Below, piece after piece: positions 11,120 to 22,916 of a DNA stretch of 64,000 nucleotides (its first letter is position 1; the number at the start of each line of letters is the position of its first letter). The stretch covers positions 18,573,554 through 18,637,553 of the forward strand of contig JBBCBC010000024.1 of assembly GCA_037126765.1 (NCBI GenBank), read 5' to 3'. Source of the stretch: Stenogyne calaminthoides. Lineage: Eukaryota > Streptophyta > Magnoliopsida > Lamiales > Lamiaceae. Under the pieces are notes generated by a model. That model did no database searches and was not told the DNA's origin. It saw only the letters and a list, made by a program, of their open reading frames with translations. Position numbers and translations under genes: made by a program.

Positions 11120-13600
11120 TTGGTGAAGTGGGCTACTTGGCGCGACGAGTTGCCCGGGCGTAGGCGAACTCATCCGCCTTCTCGCCAGTAGCGCGACTAC
11201 TAGGCGAGTTCCAGCGACTTGGTAGGCGACTTGCATGAGCGGCGACCAGCACGAGCACTCGGCAACCATCGTGTGGGCGACGATTAGCACGAGCGCGGTG
11301 ACCATCGTGCAGGCGACGACTAGCACGGGGCGACCATCGTGCGGGCGACGACTAGCACGGGTGCGACGACCATCGTGCGGGCGATGACTAGCACGGGCCG
11401 GGTGACTTTGTGCGGGCGGCGACCAGCATGGGTGCGCGACGACCATTGTGCGGGTGATGACTAGCACGAGCGCAGGCAACCATTCGCATGCGAGTTGCTA
11501 GGTAGCAGGCAACTCACCTGCCTTGCGGGCAATTTCTCGGCTAGCGGGCGACTTTCGGGCGAGTCGCCCGGGCATGGGCGAACTCGTCCGAAGCCATTTT
11601 AGAGGTTAACGGACCCCCCATTTATAACTTAATGACATAAGAGATCCAAATAACTAGTCCAGATCATATGACACACAACATACTCGCCCATTTTCAACAT
11701 TTCTTGAAGTGTCATTAGTAATAGTAAAAGTGTCCAAACAATTTGGCACACAACAATTGCCCCTCAGGTTACTATTCACCTCAAGTGGGAGTAGTGACCT
11801 GAATCTTCTTGAGCATAACTTGGCGACTTGGGTATTTTGTCTATGTTTAGTTAGACCCCACTTCAATGACCGATTTGAGTGTTGGGTGAGTATCCTGAGC
11901 TAGGTGACTTACAATTTACTCGTTCAGCAAGCGTCTCTCTCCTCATGGGAGAGTTGCTTGAGTTAGACAATTGCCTCTACGGGCAACTCCCGGGAGACTT
12001 GCCTTTCCTAGGCAATTTGGGTGAGTTTTATTCCCGGATGACTTGCCTTTGTGACCCTTGAATAACGGTGTCTTGCCCTTAGGTGAGTTAGTTGAATTAA
12101 AGGTGACTTTCTCGCGCGGCAAACTTCTTGAATATCAGTGTCTCGCCCTTAGGCGAGCTATTTGAACTGTCGGGCGAGTTACTTGCAACTCGGGCGAGTA
12201 GGCGATGTCGGGCGAGTTCTTTTTCATTAGATGGCTCACCGATTTTGGCGACTTGCGTTTAGAGTCTGGCGACTTGCTACCTGCCTTGTGGGCGGATTAC
12301 TTGGTGTTGGCGACTTCTCTGATCCGAGTTGGCTCGAGAAGGTGAGCATTGAGCTAGCTGGCCTTTCGATTGGGCGAGCTGTAACATTCTTTCCTGGGCC
12401 ATTTATGAGTGACGCGGAGCGAGCTGAGCGAGTAGCACGACACATCCTTCACCAAGCCATTTTCAAGAAATAGAAAATGACCCTCTTTTTTGGCGAGGTG
12501 GAAATGATGTGGGTCGAGTGATGATGAAGAGCAATCTGCGAGCTCTTTGCATGGAGATTGGGTTGGGCAAGCTCGGCCCCGAGTTCGAGCAACACGTGGG
12601 TGCCCCGGGTGAACCGCCAACTTCTTTGGTGTGCTCGGGCGACGTAGACAAGGAATTAGTGCTACTGGAGTCGTGTAGAGCTTGGTGGGTGAGCAGCTAG
12701 GTGGATGAGTTGTGCCCTGGCGAGCTGAGAGACTTGCTCATCGGGCGTGTTGCTTGTGGGCGAGAAATATTATCGTCTCGCCCTTAGGCGAGTTACTCGC
12801 TGGACGACTTGCTTTCTTGATGGGCAAGTTGCGATATGAGGCGAGCTCGGGCGAGATGGGTGAGCTCACGGGCGAGACGGGCGAGATTGGAGAGTTGGGC
12901 GAGCTTCCGGGTGAGTTGGGCGAGCTCCCGGGCGAGATGGGCGAGTTCCGGGGAGAGATGGGCGAGTTCCAATGAGCATCAGTTTTGTTTCGTCCATAAC
13001 TCGAGTTCCCGACCTCCGATTGAGTTGATTCTTTATTTGTTGCGACCGTATTTCCAAGGATCTTCTCATGGTTGTGATGAAGATGTTTTTTAACATCGCT
13101 CTTATGCGGTCGAGTTGTTTAGATTCGGGAGAGTAGGGGCGAGTAGGCGAGTTGGGCGAGTTCCAATGAGCATCAGTTTTGTTTCGCCCATAACTTGAGT
13201 TCCCGACCTCCGATTGAGTTGATTTTTTTTTGTTGCGACCCTCATCTCAAGGAGCTTTACTTGGTTCAATGGTCTTCTCAAATATCGTTCTACACCAAAA
13301 CAATTTTTTCGCCCCACTTCTAGCTCGTTTCCACCAATGGATTTTGGCGAGCTTGCGAGGTTGAGCGAAGTGGGGCCGACTAATCCTCCGGCGAGCCATG
13401 AACTGCTAGAATCACATTCGGACTCTAACAAGGTAAAATGAACAGATGGCAAGCTTCTCCGAGACGAGATGGGTCTAGCGGTGAGATGGACAAGATGGGG
13501 CGAGCAACTAGCTGGGTCCAATTCCCAGATCCATTATGTTGAATCGCCTCAAGGGAAGGAAGTGGGGTGATCGCTGCCCCAGGCGAGGTCGTTAATTAAG
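11120..13600. repeat. GC-rich degenerate minisatellite block
   Basis: About 2.5 kb is built from variants of gggcgag and ggcgactt, far richer in GC than the rest of the window. From about 11236 to 11485 there are roughly seven tandem units of about 36 bp (core ccatcgtgcgggcgacgac). From about 12840 to 12975 the unit shortens to 9-15 bp (gggcgagttgggcgag-like). Open frames here encode only low-complexity repeats such as GELPGELGEL and change frame with the repeat, so I do not call genes. Whether this is free satellite or part of a larger element's LTR is unresolved. Confidence 0.75.
12966..13250. repeat. Direct duplication of a ~90-bp segment, offset 194 bp
   Basis: The segment starting gttccaatgagcatcag at 12966 recurs at 13160. 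Both copies continue through tcccgacctccgattgag to a tttgttgcgacc motif. The copies differ at a handful of positions. The duplicated unit is embedded in the GC-rich block and looks like a higher-order repeat. Confidence 0.8.
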
Positions 13601-13723
13601 TTTCGGTGGAGGTGGCTTCTACTCAATAGAATCCTACTACATAGTACTTCTTTGTTATAGTCGTATGTCGACTTTTATCATGTATCTTGCTTTGCCTTGT
13701 AATAGACTAGCTTATTCTCTACG

Positions 13724-15727
13724 TTTTGGTCCCGGTGCAAATGAGTCTTACACTTGTATGGGGGGGAATACACGTGTTCAGTATTTTTAAAACTTTTCTT
13801 ACTGAGGTCAGCTTGGGTCGGGTTTGTCTGATGATTTGGTCCCGAGAAGCACAAATCGCTCGAAGTCAAAGTCTATCCGAGATAAAGTGATCTGGAAATT
13901 GCTTTCGGATACCTCAGATAATCCCAACTGAGTCCTGAGTTTTCAAAGATCCTGAGTTGCTTGGATCAGATAACTAACTTACTGAACCCTCAGAAGAGTA
14001 AGTTCAGTTTGGTAACTATCTGTTCTAGCTACACAGATGTGCTTGGAATGGTTGGCCCTTAGTTTATACTGCGTTTTAAGCTTTTGTCAGAAACCTTCCT
14101 TTAATGGAATAGTGATTAAGGCTGTGATTCAATTTATATGCAACTTTCAAGGATTGGTTCCAAATCAAATATCGGTGAAAATATGCTTTCAAGACAAAGT
14201 AATGCAACAGATAAATCAAGCAAAACAGAAAGCAAAGAACACAACAAATTATAGTGGTTCAGAGACTCAAGCTCCTACGTCCACTCTCCCTGATCTTTTC
14301 AGAGAAATTAACTAATTACTTCCTAAGGTTTTCTGACTACCTCTGTAGTTTACTAACCTTTCTAATTTTGAGCTTTCGACTACCTCTGTCAGAGGTTTAC
14401 TAACTCAAAACTCACACAAGCTTTCTCTGTCATCTAAGATAGATTACTCACTTCTTTTCTAGAGCTTTAGACTACCTCAATGTAGTTTACTTACTCTTTA
14501 CAACTCCAATATCACCAACAATCACACTCAAACTACCTTACAAAGGGTTTGGGGTTTCTTGGTTGGTTTCCAACTAGGATGAGATATCCTTTACAATAAA
14601 GAACAATGCAAAGGATAGGATATCTCGACTAAGCTTTGGATATATCTTATCAAGCTAGGCTTAGTGGAATGAGCTCTCTTCGATTTAAAAGCACTTGGGA
14701 AATTCTCGGTTTTTCGAGTGCTTCAACTTGCAATAATAAGTTTGAGCTCTTGAGTTGCTTACAAATTTCCCGTAACCTTTCAATGTAGAAGGTCACAAGT
14801 ATTTATAGGCATACACCAAGGTCACTCTTGAAAAACTATCCGTTGGAGAGATAGCTTCGTGAGTTTCCTCTTATGGTGTGTGAGAAACAACTATATTTAG
14901 GGTTTGACACTCCCTAACACGTTTTAGGCAATAGCCTTTCATGTAGCCGGTCTTCACTTTTTGCGATGCAGGAACTTAGTACTTGACATCTTTTGGTGAC
15001 ACCATCATTTGTCGATGTCGATATGTAGTCTGATGATGTCTTCCTCTTTTTGACTTTTGTCTCCAGTTTAAAGGTAGACAACTCAACAGCTCTTTTGGTT
15101 ACAATCTCTGAGTTGATATAACCTTAACAACACTTTGTCTTAGTTCCTTTTGTCTGCATTTGAATGTCTTGGGCAATATCTATATTTCTAAGGAATCGCG
15201 ATCTTCTCTTTTTTGAATCCTTCAGATAGATATTTTCAGTGCCTCTGAACATTCAGGTATATACTGAGCATTGAGGACATTACTGAGTCTTCAGTAATTA
15301 CTGTGCCTTCAGTATTCTTGATCTTGATTCTTGATCTTACATCTTCTAAGTCTTGAGTCTTGAGGTCTTACGAGTCTTGACGTCTTACGAGTTTTCGGCG
15401 TCTTGGTGATATCTTTGAGTCTTCATCTTTGAGTCTTTAGTTCTTCAGTTTCATATTGAGTCTTGATATCTCGGTTTCATCTTGAGTCTTGATATCTCGA
15501 TTTTATCTGAGTCTTGATGTCTCGATTTTATCTTGAGTCTTGAAAACTCATTTCATCTTGAAACCAGTTTCTTCGAAACTTCTTGAGTTCTTGAGAATCT
15601 TGAGATCTAACTTTGATCTATATCTGCTGACTAAACATTTTGCAGATAACATCCTGAATACTCTAAAACTGAATCCTGACTCAACTATCAAGATTATCCT
15701 AACTCAACTATCAAGATTATATCTGTT
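13724..15727 (-). repeat. 3' LTR of element A
   Basis: It matches 20019-21994 over nearly its full length. On the minus strand the LTR begins at about 15727 and ends at about 13724, where the terminal TG is changed to TT on the plus strand. Its start carries a tandem duplication: the 16-base motif caactatcaagattat occurs twice (about 15682-15720) but once in the other LTR. A block near 15450-15545 repeats a gagtcttgatatctcg unit four to five times. Confidence 0.8.
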
Positions 15728-16062
15728 GTTCCCCCTTCAATAGTATCCTCAACATTTAAAATGTTAGGTTCAGTTAATTCAGTAAACTCGTGGAACAACA
15801 AAAGGAGAAAGGAATCATCTTCCTCGTGGAAATTCCATTGAGAACATTATCGAGACATTTGTTCCCCCTTTGGTTGATAGATTCGAATTTGCCTCACCGT
15901 GACCACATCTTCATTGGCTTACATACCGAGTCCGAATCGTGTCTGCTCATTAATTGGTCGCTTTTAGTGTGTTGGTTTTCCTTCAGTGAAGACTTTCCAT
16001 CCTGAGTCTCACCATCCTGAGTTCCATCCTGAACTTCTTTATCTGAGTCTGAGTCACTCCAA
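15728..16062 (-). other. Polypurine tract and post-integrase remnant of element A
   Basis: The minus strand of 15728-15740 reads TTGAAGGGGGAAC, a polypurine tract used to prime plus-strand DNA synthesis, placed next to the 3' LTR. Between it and the integrase end at 16063 only about 320 bp remain, where an intact element would have about 2 kb of RT and RNase H. Confidence 0.6.
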
Positions 16063-17420
16063 TCATAGATGGTGACTTTTCAGGCTTAATCTGGTGATTC
16101 TCTTGGTCAGTTCTTCTGCATCATGTTCCCGTTTCTTCTGAACACAAGTAGATTCATCAAAAACAACATGAGGTGTTTCCTCCACAATAAGAGTCCTATA
16201 GTTGTAAACTCTGAAAGCTTTACTGACTTCAGAATATCCTAAGAATATTCCTTCATCAACTTTACTATCAAATGTTTTCAACTGATCTTTACCATTATTG
16301 TGTATGAAACACTTGCAACCAAACACACGAAAAGAAAGAAACAAGAGGCTTCCTTTTATTCCAAAGCTCATAGGGTGTTTTTTTTCGACTCTTGGTCAAG
16401 ATGGATCTGTTTCGAGAATAGCATGCAGTTGTTGATAAATTTCAAATTTCAAAATCTTTTAGGAATATTAGCTTCATCTATCATTATCCTTGCAGCTTCT
16501 TTCAGAGTCTTGTTCCTTCTTTCAGCAACACCATTTTGTTGAGGGGTCCTTGCAGCTGATGTTTCATGAGAAATTCCATTTCTTTGCTAATAATCGATAT
16601 AATATGATTTATAAATTGTGTTCCCTTGTCAGATCTGATTTTGACCACACTCAGACTTTTCTCAATACTGAGCCTTTTCAAGAACTTTCAGCAAAACTTT
16701 TATTCGTGTCTCTTTCTTACTGAGTAGGAATATGACCCAAGTATATCTTGAGTAGTCATCAACTACTACTAGTGTGTATTTCCTGCCATTGGTGCTCACT
16801 GGTGTTATTGGACCAAAAAGATCCATATGCAACAATCAAGTATTCTTTCAAAGAGAAACATCTACTTTGCTTTTAAATGATGCTCTAATTTGTTTTCCTT
16901 TTTTGCACGCATCACAAATATGTTCCTTACTGAACACTTCATTAGGCAACCCTCTCACAAGAGCTAATCTTGCAAGTTTATTCAGTGTTTTGAAATTCAG
17001 GTGATTCATTCTTTTATGTCTTAACCAACTGGTATCTGTGGAACTTTTTGCAACCAAACATGTATCTTTAGGAGTTGAACTCCAATCAGCAAGGTACACA
17101 TTTCCTTTTCTAGTACCAGTAAGTAATACTTTCTGTGAGATATCATCTTTCACATAACATAAGTTCTAAGAGAACTCAACATTAAAACCCTTATCACAGA
17201 ATTGGCTTATTGAAAGCAAGTTATGCTTCAATCCAGATACATATGAAACACCATGGATATGAACTGAGTCGATTTCCAAAGTTCCATATCCTTAAGTCTG
17301 TCCCTTGGAGTTATCTCCAAAAGTGATCTGAGGGCCTCTTTGTTGAACATAGTCACTGAGTATCTTCTTGAATCTCGTCATATGTCTTGAGCATCCACCG
17401 TCAAGATACCATACATCGTG
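16063..17420 (-). pseudogene. Protease-integrase region of element A
   Basis: The protease start reads WYLDGGCSRHM (about 17382-17411), with DGG (17394-17402) in place of the catalytic DSG. The integrase zinc module is intact in the open frame 17153-16848: H46 and H51 in HKRMNH, C80 and C83 in ICDAC. The core domain follows in several frames, with DLFGP-, VDDYS- and PQQNGV-like pieces between 16850 and 16480. The post-core segment (FGCKCFIHNNG, GIFLGYS, VEETPHVVFDE) is open from 16371 to 16063. The DGG change requires only CTG to CCG on the plus strand, an alteration seen all over this window, so the lesion may not be real. Sequence stops before RT. Confidence 0.85.
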
Positions 17421-18591
17421 GGCTTTTTTCATCTCTACTCATTAGTCTTTATGTGATCTTCAATCAACTCGGTGCCCTTGTTTTTCCTCTGAAAAATGTA
17501 TCAATTTTTTTAGGTACCCAATTTGTGTAGGGTCCTACAAGGTTAAATGTACCTTTTCGAATCCAAATCTTCCCGACAACTCTAATCACTTTAGAGTGGG
17601 CGATCCGTCTTCCATAAACATCTACATACACATTTACTACTCACGGGTGCCTTAGTAGTTTCGTGTGTATGAGTGCTAGCCTTAGCATGAACATGGGCTT
17701 TTGAATTTATCTTTGGTTCGGGCCTTTTGTTCATTTGCTTTGGCTTCTGTCTTGTACCGGTCTCGAATCTTTGTTGACTCGGGTTCGTAACCTTTACCCT
17801 TAGGCAAGTGGGGTTCGGGTTACTGTCTTTGAAATTTGGGTCTTTCAAGATCTCGAGGATTTGGTCTCTTCAAATGAGAATTTCTCTGTTGAGTGTTTCT
17901 CTTCTGAAGATTCCTCCGAGGTTCAATCTTGATCCTTTTCAGTTTGCATTCTTAACTTTGAGGCTTTGAAGTACTTGCACGAAATTTTTCTAATCGAGTG
18001 CTCGTTTTTCTAGCCTTCACCGAGGTTTGGGCTTTCCTACGATCATTCGATTTCTTTGAAACCATGGGTCCTTTTCCCTTGTCTACAACCTTGGGCATTT
18101 CTTGATTTGAAGTGTGGGTGCCAACGGTTTTACAAAAGATTGTCTTCTTACTACTTGATCAAAGATTCGGATGACCTTGTGAGGTTCCCCTGAATGTATC
18201 CCATCCGTTTTATAGTGACAGATCTCTTGGTAACTCAATTTCATCTATTACTTTAGATGCAGTATTCAATATAGTTAGCTTCTTCAGTGCACTATCCTCA
18301 CATTTCTGTAGAGTTTCTTGCTTCTCAGAGAGGTCATTGAACTTAGTTACGATCAATTTGAATCTCTTGATGAGATTTCTCTAGCTTTTCAGTTAGGGTC
18401 ACTATCAACTTCTATTTCTCTGAGAGTTGTACTTTCAGAACATCAAGTTCATCAGTAGCTCCCATTAATTGAGAAGTGATTTCAGTTTTGCTAGAGTCTT
18501 TCCACTTAAGATTGTCGACCTTGATTCCTTATTCGCTCTTGAGTTTCATTTACAGATTCTTGTAAAAAAAAGATAGTCCTTCATTAGACTC
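17421..18591 (-). pseudogene. gag C-terminal linker of element A
   Basis: This joins the gag frame to protease but is broken by several frame changes. The part at 18300-18560 translates to a charged heptad-like stretch (TDELDVLKVQLSEK), consistent with the coiled-coil linker seen in Sirevirus gag. The part at 17590-17850 is basic and Pro/Lys-rich. No enzymatic motif is present. Confidence 0.55.
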
Positions 18592-19893
18592 TCAAAAAGA
18601 ATCCATCGAGTCAAAATGATTTGTTCTGATTGAACTTGACAACTCTTGTGCTAGTGTAGGAGCAACAACAGAGAAAGAAGAGTTTACCTCCTCAATAGCC
18701 ATCAGACAGATGTCATCACTTTCACTGTCTGAGAATATTTCATCTGAAGAGCTAGATCCCTCCTCAGAATGTTCTTCTTCTGCAACCATGGCTTTTCTGT
18801 TGGAGAACTTCTTGTCTCTTTTTGCCTGTCTTTCTCTTCTCTCCTTAGCACTCAGGTCAGGACAATCATACTGGAAGTGACCTTTCTTTTGGCAATTGTA
18901 GCATATGTTGGCATCATCATCCTGATCACTTTCTTCTTTGGACTTGGAGTCCTTCCTTTTGGATGAAGATCCCTCGACTTTCGTGTCCTTTTTTCTTCTC
19001 GGTTGATCTCGTCCTCGGGTTTCTTCCGCACTGTGATTCCCGTAATAGTTTTTGTATTTTCCATATCGACTATTAAGTCTTTCAAACCTCCTTGCCATCA
19101 GTGCTAGCTTATCCTCAAGCTCATCCTGATTTTTAGCAAGGGAGTTCTCAGACTCTCTAGTTTTACAGGTTTTATCCTTGGCCTTAAAAGCCACATTCTT
19201 ACTAGATGATGAATCATCTTTGCTGTCAGCCTTTTTAGATTTCTTATCAATTACGAACTCATAGGCCTTCAGCTCAGAGAAGACTTGTTGGTATGGCATT
19301 GAATTAATGTTTTTGGTGTTTTCAATCACCACTGCATGTATATCCCATTTCTTAGAAAGACCTCTAAGAATTTTCAATGCAACTTCTCTCTGTGGATATT
19401 TCTTACCAAGTCCATTTAGATCATTCATAATGCTAGTGAATCTGACTTCCAATTTGTCTATAGATTCACCTTCATCCATTTCAAAACTATCAAACTTTCC
19501 AATTGCAATTGAAAGTTTGTTTTCTTTGATATGATCTGTGCCTTGACACATTACAGCTAGTGTATCCCAAATTTCTTTTGCAGTATTACAGTGAGAGATC
19601 ATTCCCATCACACCATCATAAATTGTACTATATAGTGTGTCTTTAGCAATATAGTCTAGATTGACTAACTTTCTCTCCTCAGGAGTCAGTTGGTCATCAG
19701 ACTTAGGAAATTCTTCTCTAGGATCGTTTTTCTCATTTTCTGTTCCTCTGGGATTCACCACAGTAAATTGGAATGGCCCTTCAGAGACCACTCTCCACAT
19801 ACGTTCATGTTTAGAATATAGGTGAGCTTACATTCGCAGTCTCCATAAATCATAGTTCTCCACTGAGAACATGGGAAGTTTCTTAGAAGACAT
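18592..19893 (-). pseudogene. gag of element A (UBN2 domain plus zinc knuckle), one nonsense codon
   Basis: Gag forms the particle that packages element RNA. I place the start at 19893 (MSSKKLPMFSVENYDLW), the usual copia N-terminus, rather than at the Met at 19800. The frame is then continuous except for TAA at 19828-19830 (codon 22), which a C-to-T change of CAA would explain. Downstream come the UBN2-type region (AKEIWDTL, LKILRGLSKKWD) and a CCHC knuckle CYNCQKKGHFQYDC near 18862-18903. A basic run, RKAMVA and an acidic Ser/Glu tail follow. The stop at 18592 is probably a frame change, since homologous linker sequence continues. This is the longest open frame in the window, about 402 residues after the nonsense codon. 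Confidence 0.9.
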
Positions 19894-20000
19894 TTTATCT
19901 GAGTCTTTTAAGAATTCAGCAAATATGATCAGTTCAGATAGACCACAAGTATTTTTAGAAAATAAAACTTTAGTCAACAAAGCAGGTGGTCAAGTTGAAC

Positions 20001-20018
20001 CACTTCTCAGATACGACT
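20001..20018 (-). promoter_or_regulatory. Primer-binding site of element A
   Basis: Directly inside the 5' LTR the minus strand reads gtcgtatctgagaagtgg. The equivalent site in element C is tggtatcagagc (initiator-Met tRNA type). The changed bases would weaken tRNA pairing. Confidence 0.6.
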
Positions 20019-21994
20019 TGTTGGTCCCGGTGCAAACGAGTCTTACACGTGTATGGGGGTGGGAATACACGTGTTCAGTGTTTTTAAAACTTTTCTTCTC
20101 GAGGTCGGCTTTTGGGTCGTTGTTGTCACGATGATTTGGTCCCGAGAAGCACAAATCGCTCGAAGTCAAAGTCTATCTAAGACAAAGTGATCCTAAGTCG
20201 CTTTCGGATACCTCGATAATCCCAATCGAGTCCCGAAGCCAGAGATCCCGAGTTGCTTGGATCGATAACTAAACTTCATCAACCCTCGGAAGAGTAAGTT
20301 CGGTTTGGTAACTATCTGTTCTAGCTACACGCGGATGTGTGGAATGGTTGGCCCTTAGTTTATACTCGTTTTAAGCTTTTTCTTTGAAAACCTTCCTTTA
20401 ATGGAATAGTGATTGAGCCGTGATTCAATTTATATGCAACTTTCAATTGGATTGGTTCCAATTGAAATATCGGTGAAAATATGCTTTCAAGACAAAGTAA
20501 TGCAATGATAAATCAAGCAAAAAAGAAAAGCAAAGAACACAACAAATTATAGTGGTTCGTAGACTCAAGCTCCTCGCCCACTCTCCCCGATCTTTTCAGA
20601 GAAATTCACTAATCACTTCCTAAGGTTTTCCGACTACCTCAGTTTTTACTAACCTTTCTAATTTTGAGCTTTTACGACTACCTCTTGGTTTACTAACTCA
20701 AAACTCACACAAGCTTTTCGGCTATCCAAGATAGATTACTCACTTTCTTCTCTAGAGCTTTACGATTACCTCAATGTAGTTTACTTACTCTTTATAACTC
20801 CAATCTCACCAACAATCACACTCAAACTACCTTACAAAGGGTTTGGGGTTTCTTGGTTGGTTTCCAACTAGGATGAGATATCCTTTACAATAAAGAACAA
20901 TGCAAAGGATAGAATATCTCAACTAAGCTTTGGATATATCTTATCAAGCTAGGCTTAGTGGAATGAGCTCTCTTCGATTTAAAAGCACTTGGGAAATTCT
21001 TGGTTTTTCGAGTGCTTCAACTTGCAATAATAAGTTTGAGCTCTTGAGTTGCTTACAAATTTCCCGTAACCTTTCAATGTAGAAGGTCACAAGTATTTAT
21101 AGGCATGCACCAAGGTCACTCTTGAAAAACTATCTGTTGGAGATATAGCCGTGAGTTTCCTCTTATGGTGTGTGTGAGAAACGCTATATTTAGGGTTTGA
21201 CACTCCCTAACACGTTTTTAGGCAATAGCCTTTCATGTAGCCGGTCTTCACTTTTTTGATCTGAACTTAGTACTTCGACATCTTTTTCATTGACTGTCAT
21301 TTGTCGATGTCGATATGGTACAATCTTTGTCTTCCTCTTTTTGACTTTTGTCTCCAGTTTAAAGTTACACAACTCAACGGCTCTTATGGTTACAATCTCT
21401 GAGTTGATATAACCTTAACAACACTTTATCTTAGTTCCTTTTGTCTGCATTTGAATGTCTTGGGCAATATCTATATTTCTAAGGAATCGCGATCTTCCGA
21501 TATTGAATCCTTGAGATAGATATTTTTGATTGCCTCGGAACATTTAGGTATATCTTTGAGCATTGATGCATTCTTGAGTCTTGATAATTCTTTGTGCCTT
21601 GATATTCTTGATCTTGATTCTTGATCTTACATCTTACGAGTCTTGAGTCTTACGAGTCTTGGGGCTCTTGAGTCTTGGTATCTTCTTAGTCTTGACGTCT
21701 TGAGTCTTGATGCCATATTAAAATTGATATCTTTGAGTCTTCATCTTTTAGTCTTTAGTTCTTGATTTCATCTTGGTCTTGATATCTCGATTTCATCTAA
21801 GTCTTGATATCTCGGTTTTTATCTTGAGTCTTGAAATTTGTTTCATCTTTGAAACTTGGTTCTTGAAAACTTCTTGAGTTCTTGAGAATCTTGGATCCTA
21901 ACTTGATCTATGTCTGGCACTAAACATTTTGCAGATAACATCCTGAATACTCTAAAACTAAATCCTGACTCAACTATCAAGATTATCCTGAACA
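20019..21994 (-). repeat. 5' LTR of element A
   Basis: It is the partner of 13724-15727. The minus-strand start TGTTCAGG (complement of 21987-21994) and the end at 20019 give TG...CA termini. Differences from the other LTR are strongly patterned: many CAG or CTG in the left copy are CG or CCG here, for example cctcagataa (near 13913) against cctcgataa (20211). Confidence 0.8.
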
Positions 21995-22388
21995 TGTCAT
22001 ACTCAGGGGTTTTGGGATCTAATCATAATCGTATCTTTATTAAATTCATCTCCCAACACTACGAACTGAAGCTTACTTTCAATGCCTTAGCATTTCTGCA
22101 TGTTTGATTGTCTTATGTGCTTGCAATCTATGTTTGGCTTGTCGTCTTAATTTTACGCGACTTAGTTGTATTATTGTTTCGCAACTTTATTGGCTGGCCG
22201 TCTTAGCTGTATGTGACTTAGTTGTGTTATTGTTTTGCAACTTTGATGCCTTTGAATGCCTGTTATGAAAGTTTTATTTTTGTGGACTATCTCTAGGAGG
22301 TCGATCTCCTTAGAGATCGACGACTTTGGGTAATCGATCTCCTTGGAGGTTGATAACATGCCCCATTGTTCATGGCATAAAATATTCT
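21995..22388. other. Spacer with diverged repeat units and hairpins
   Basis: Two diverged units of about 62 bp contain gacttagttgt and ttgcaacttt (22140-22250) and resemble the repeat to the right. Inverted pairs such as gatctccttagagatc (near 22304) can form short hairpins. No gene is seen. Confidence 0.5.
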
Positions 22389-22735
22389 GATCGTCTTATT
22401 TGGGTACGATCCTAGTGCTTGGCACTTATTTGGCCGTCTTATTTGGATGCGACTTATTACCTTAGCACTTGTATGGTCGTCTTATTTGAATGCGACTTAT
22501 TACCTTGACACTTGTATGGTCGTCTTATTTGGATGCGACTTAGTGCCTTAGTACTTGTATGGTCATCTTATTTGGATGTGACTTATCACCTTGGCACTTG
22601 TATGGTCGTCTTATTTGGATGCGACTTAGTGCCTTAGTACTTGTATGGTCGTCTTATTTGGATGCGACTTAGTGCCTTGGCACTTGTATGGTCGTCTTAT
22701 TTGGATGCGACTTAGTGCCTTAGCACTTTGTGTTT
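22389..22735. repeat. 43-bp tandem repeat, eight copies
   Basis: The unit contains ggtcgtcttatttggatgcg followed by acttagtgccttagcacttg and recurs every 43 bp. The last copies are nearly identical and the first two are diverged, so the array is more homogeneous on its right side. There are no spacers of the CRISPR kind. Confidence 0.9.
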
Positions 22736-22916
22736 AGAACATATACTATAATGACTGATCTCGTTAGAGGTCAGTAGACCTGCCCCCAATTTTTTATCAC
22801 TAAAATCTAAGTGAACGACAAATTTGACTGAACCGAACTTTGACAAAAAATCAACTTTCATTTCCAAATTTGAGGCAAACTATTTCATAAAATTTAAACT
22901 ACCAAACTACTGGTAA
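22736..22916. other. Spacer ending in the target duplication of element C
   Basis: No gene is seen. A hairpin-like pair (gatctcgttagaggtc) lies near 22762. The last five bases, ggtaa at 22912-22916, are repeated at 63636-63640 and mark the insertion point of element C. Confidence 0.8.

Larger units (their letters stand above)
13724..21994 (-). mobile_element. Element A: Sirevirus-like copia retrotransposon lacking RT and RNase H
   Basis: Two LTRs of about 2.0 kb flank a 4.3-kb minus-strand interior in the order gag, protease, integrase, followed directly by the polypurine tract. RT and RNase H are gone, so the copy is non-autonomous. Sirevirus-like traits are the gag layout (UBN2-type domain, zinc knuckle, then RKAMVA), a long linker between gag and protease, and large LTRs. 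No matching target duplication is visible (left flank ctacg, right flank tgtca), so one end may be rearranged. Confidence 0.8.

Noticed and set aside
11063..13521. Open frames on both strands in the GC-rich block
   Set aside because: They encode only low-complexity repeats, overlap each other on opposite strands and shift with the repeat unit; GC richness alone lowers stop frequency.
22389..22735. CRISPR-like array
   Set aside because: Units are contiguous with no unique spacers, and the context is a plant repeat region.
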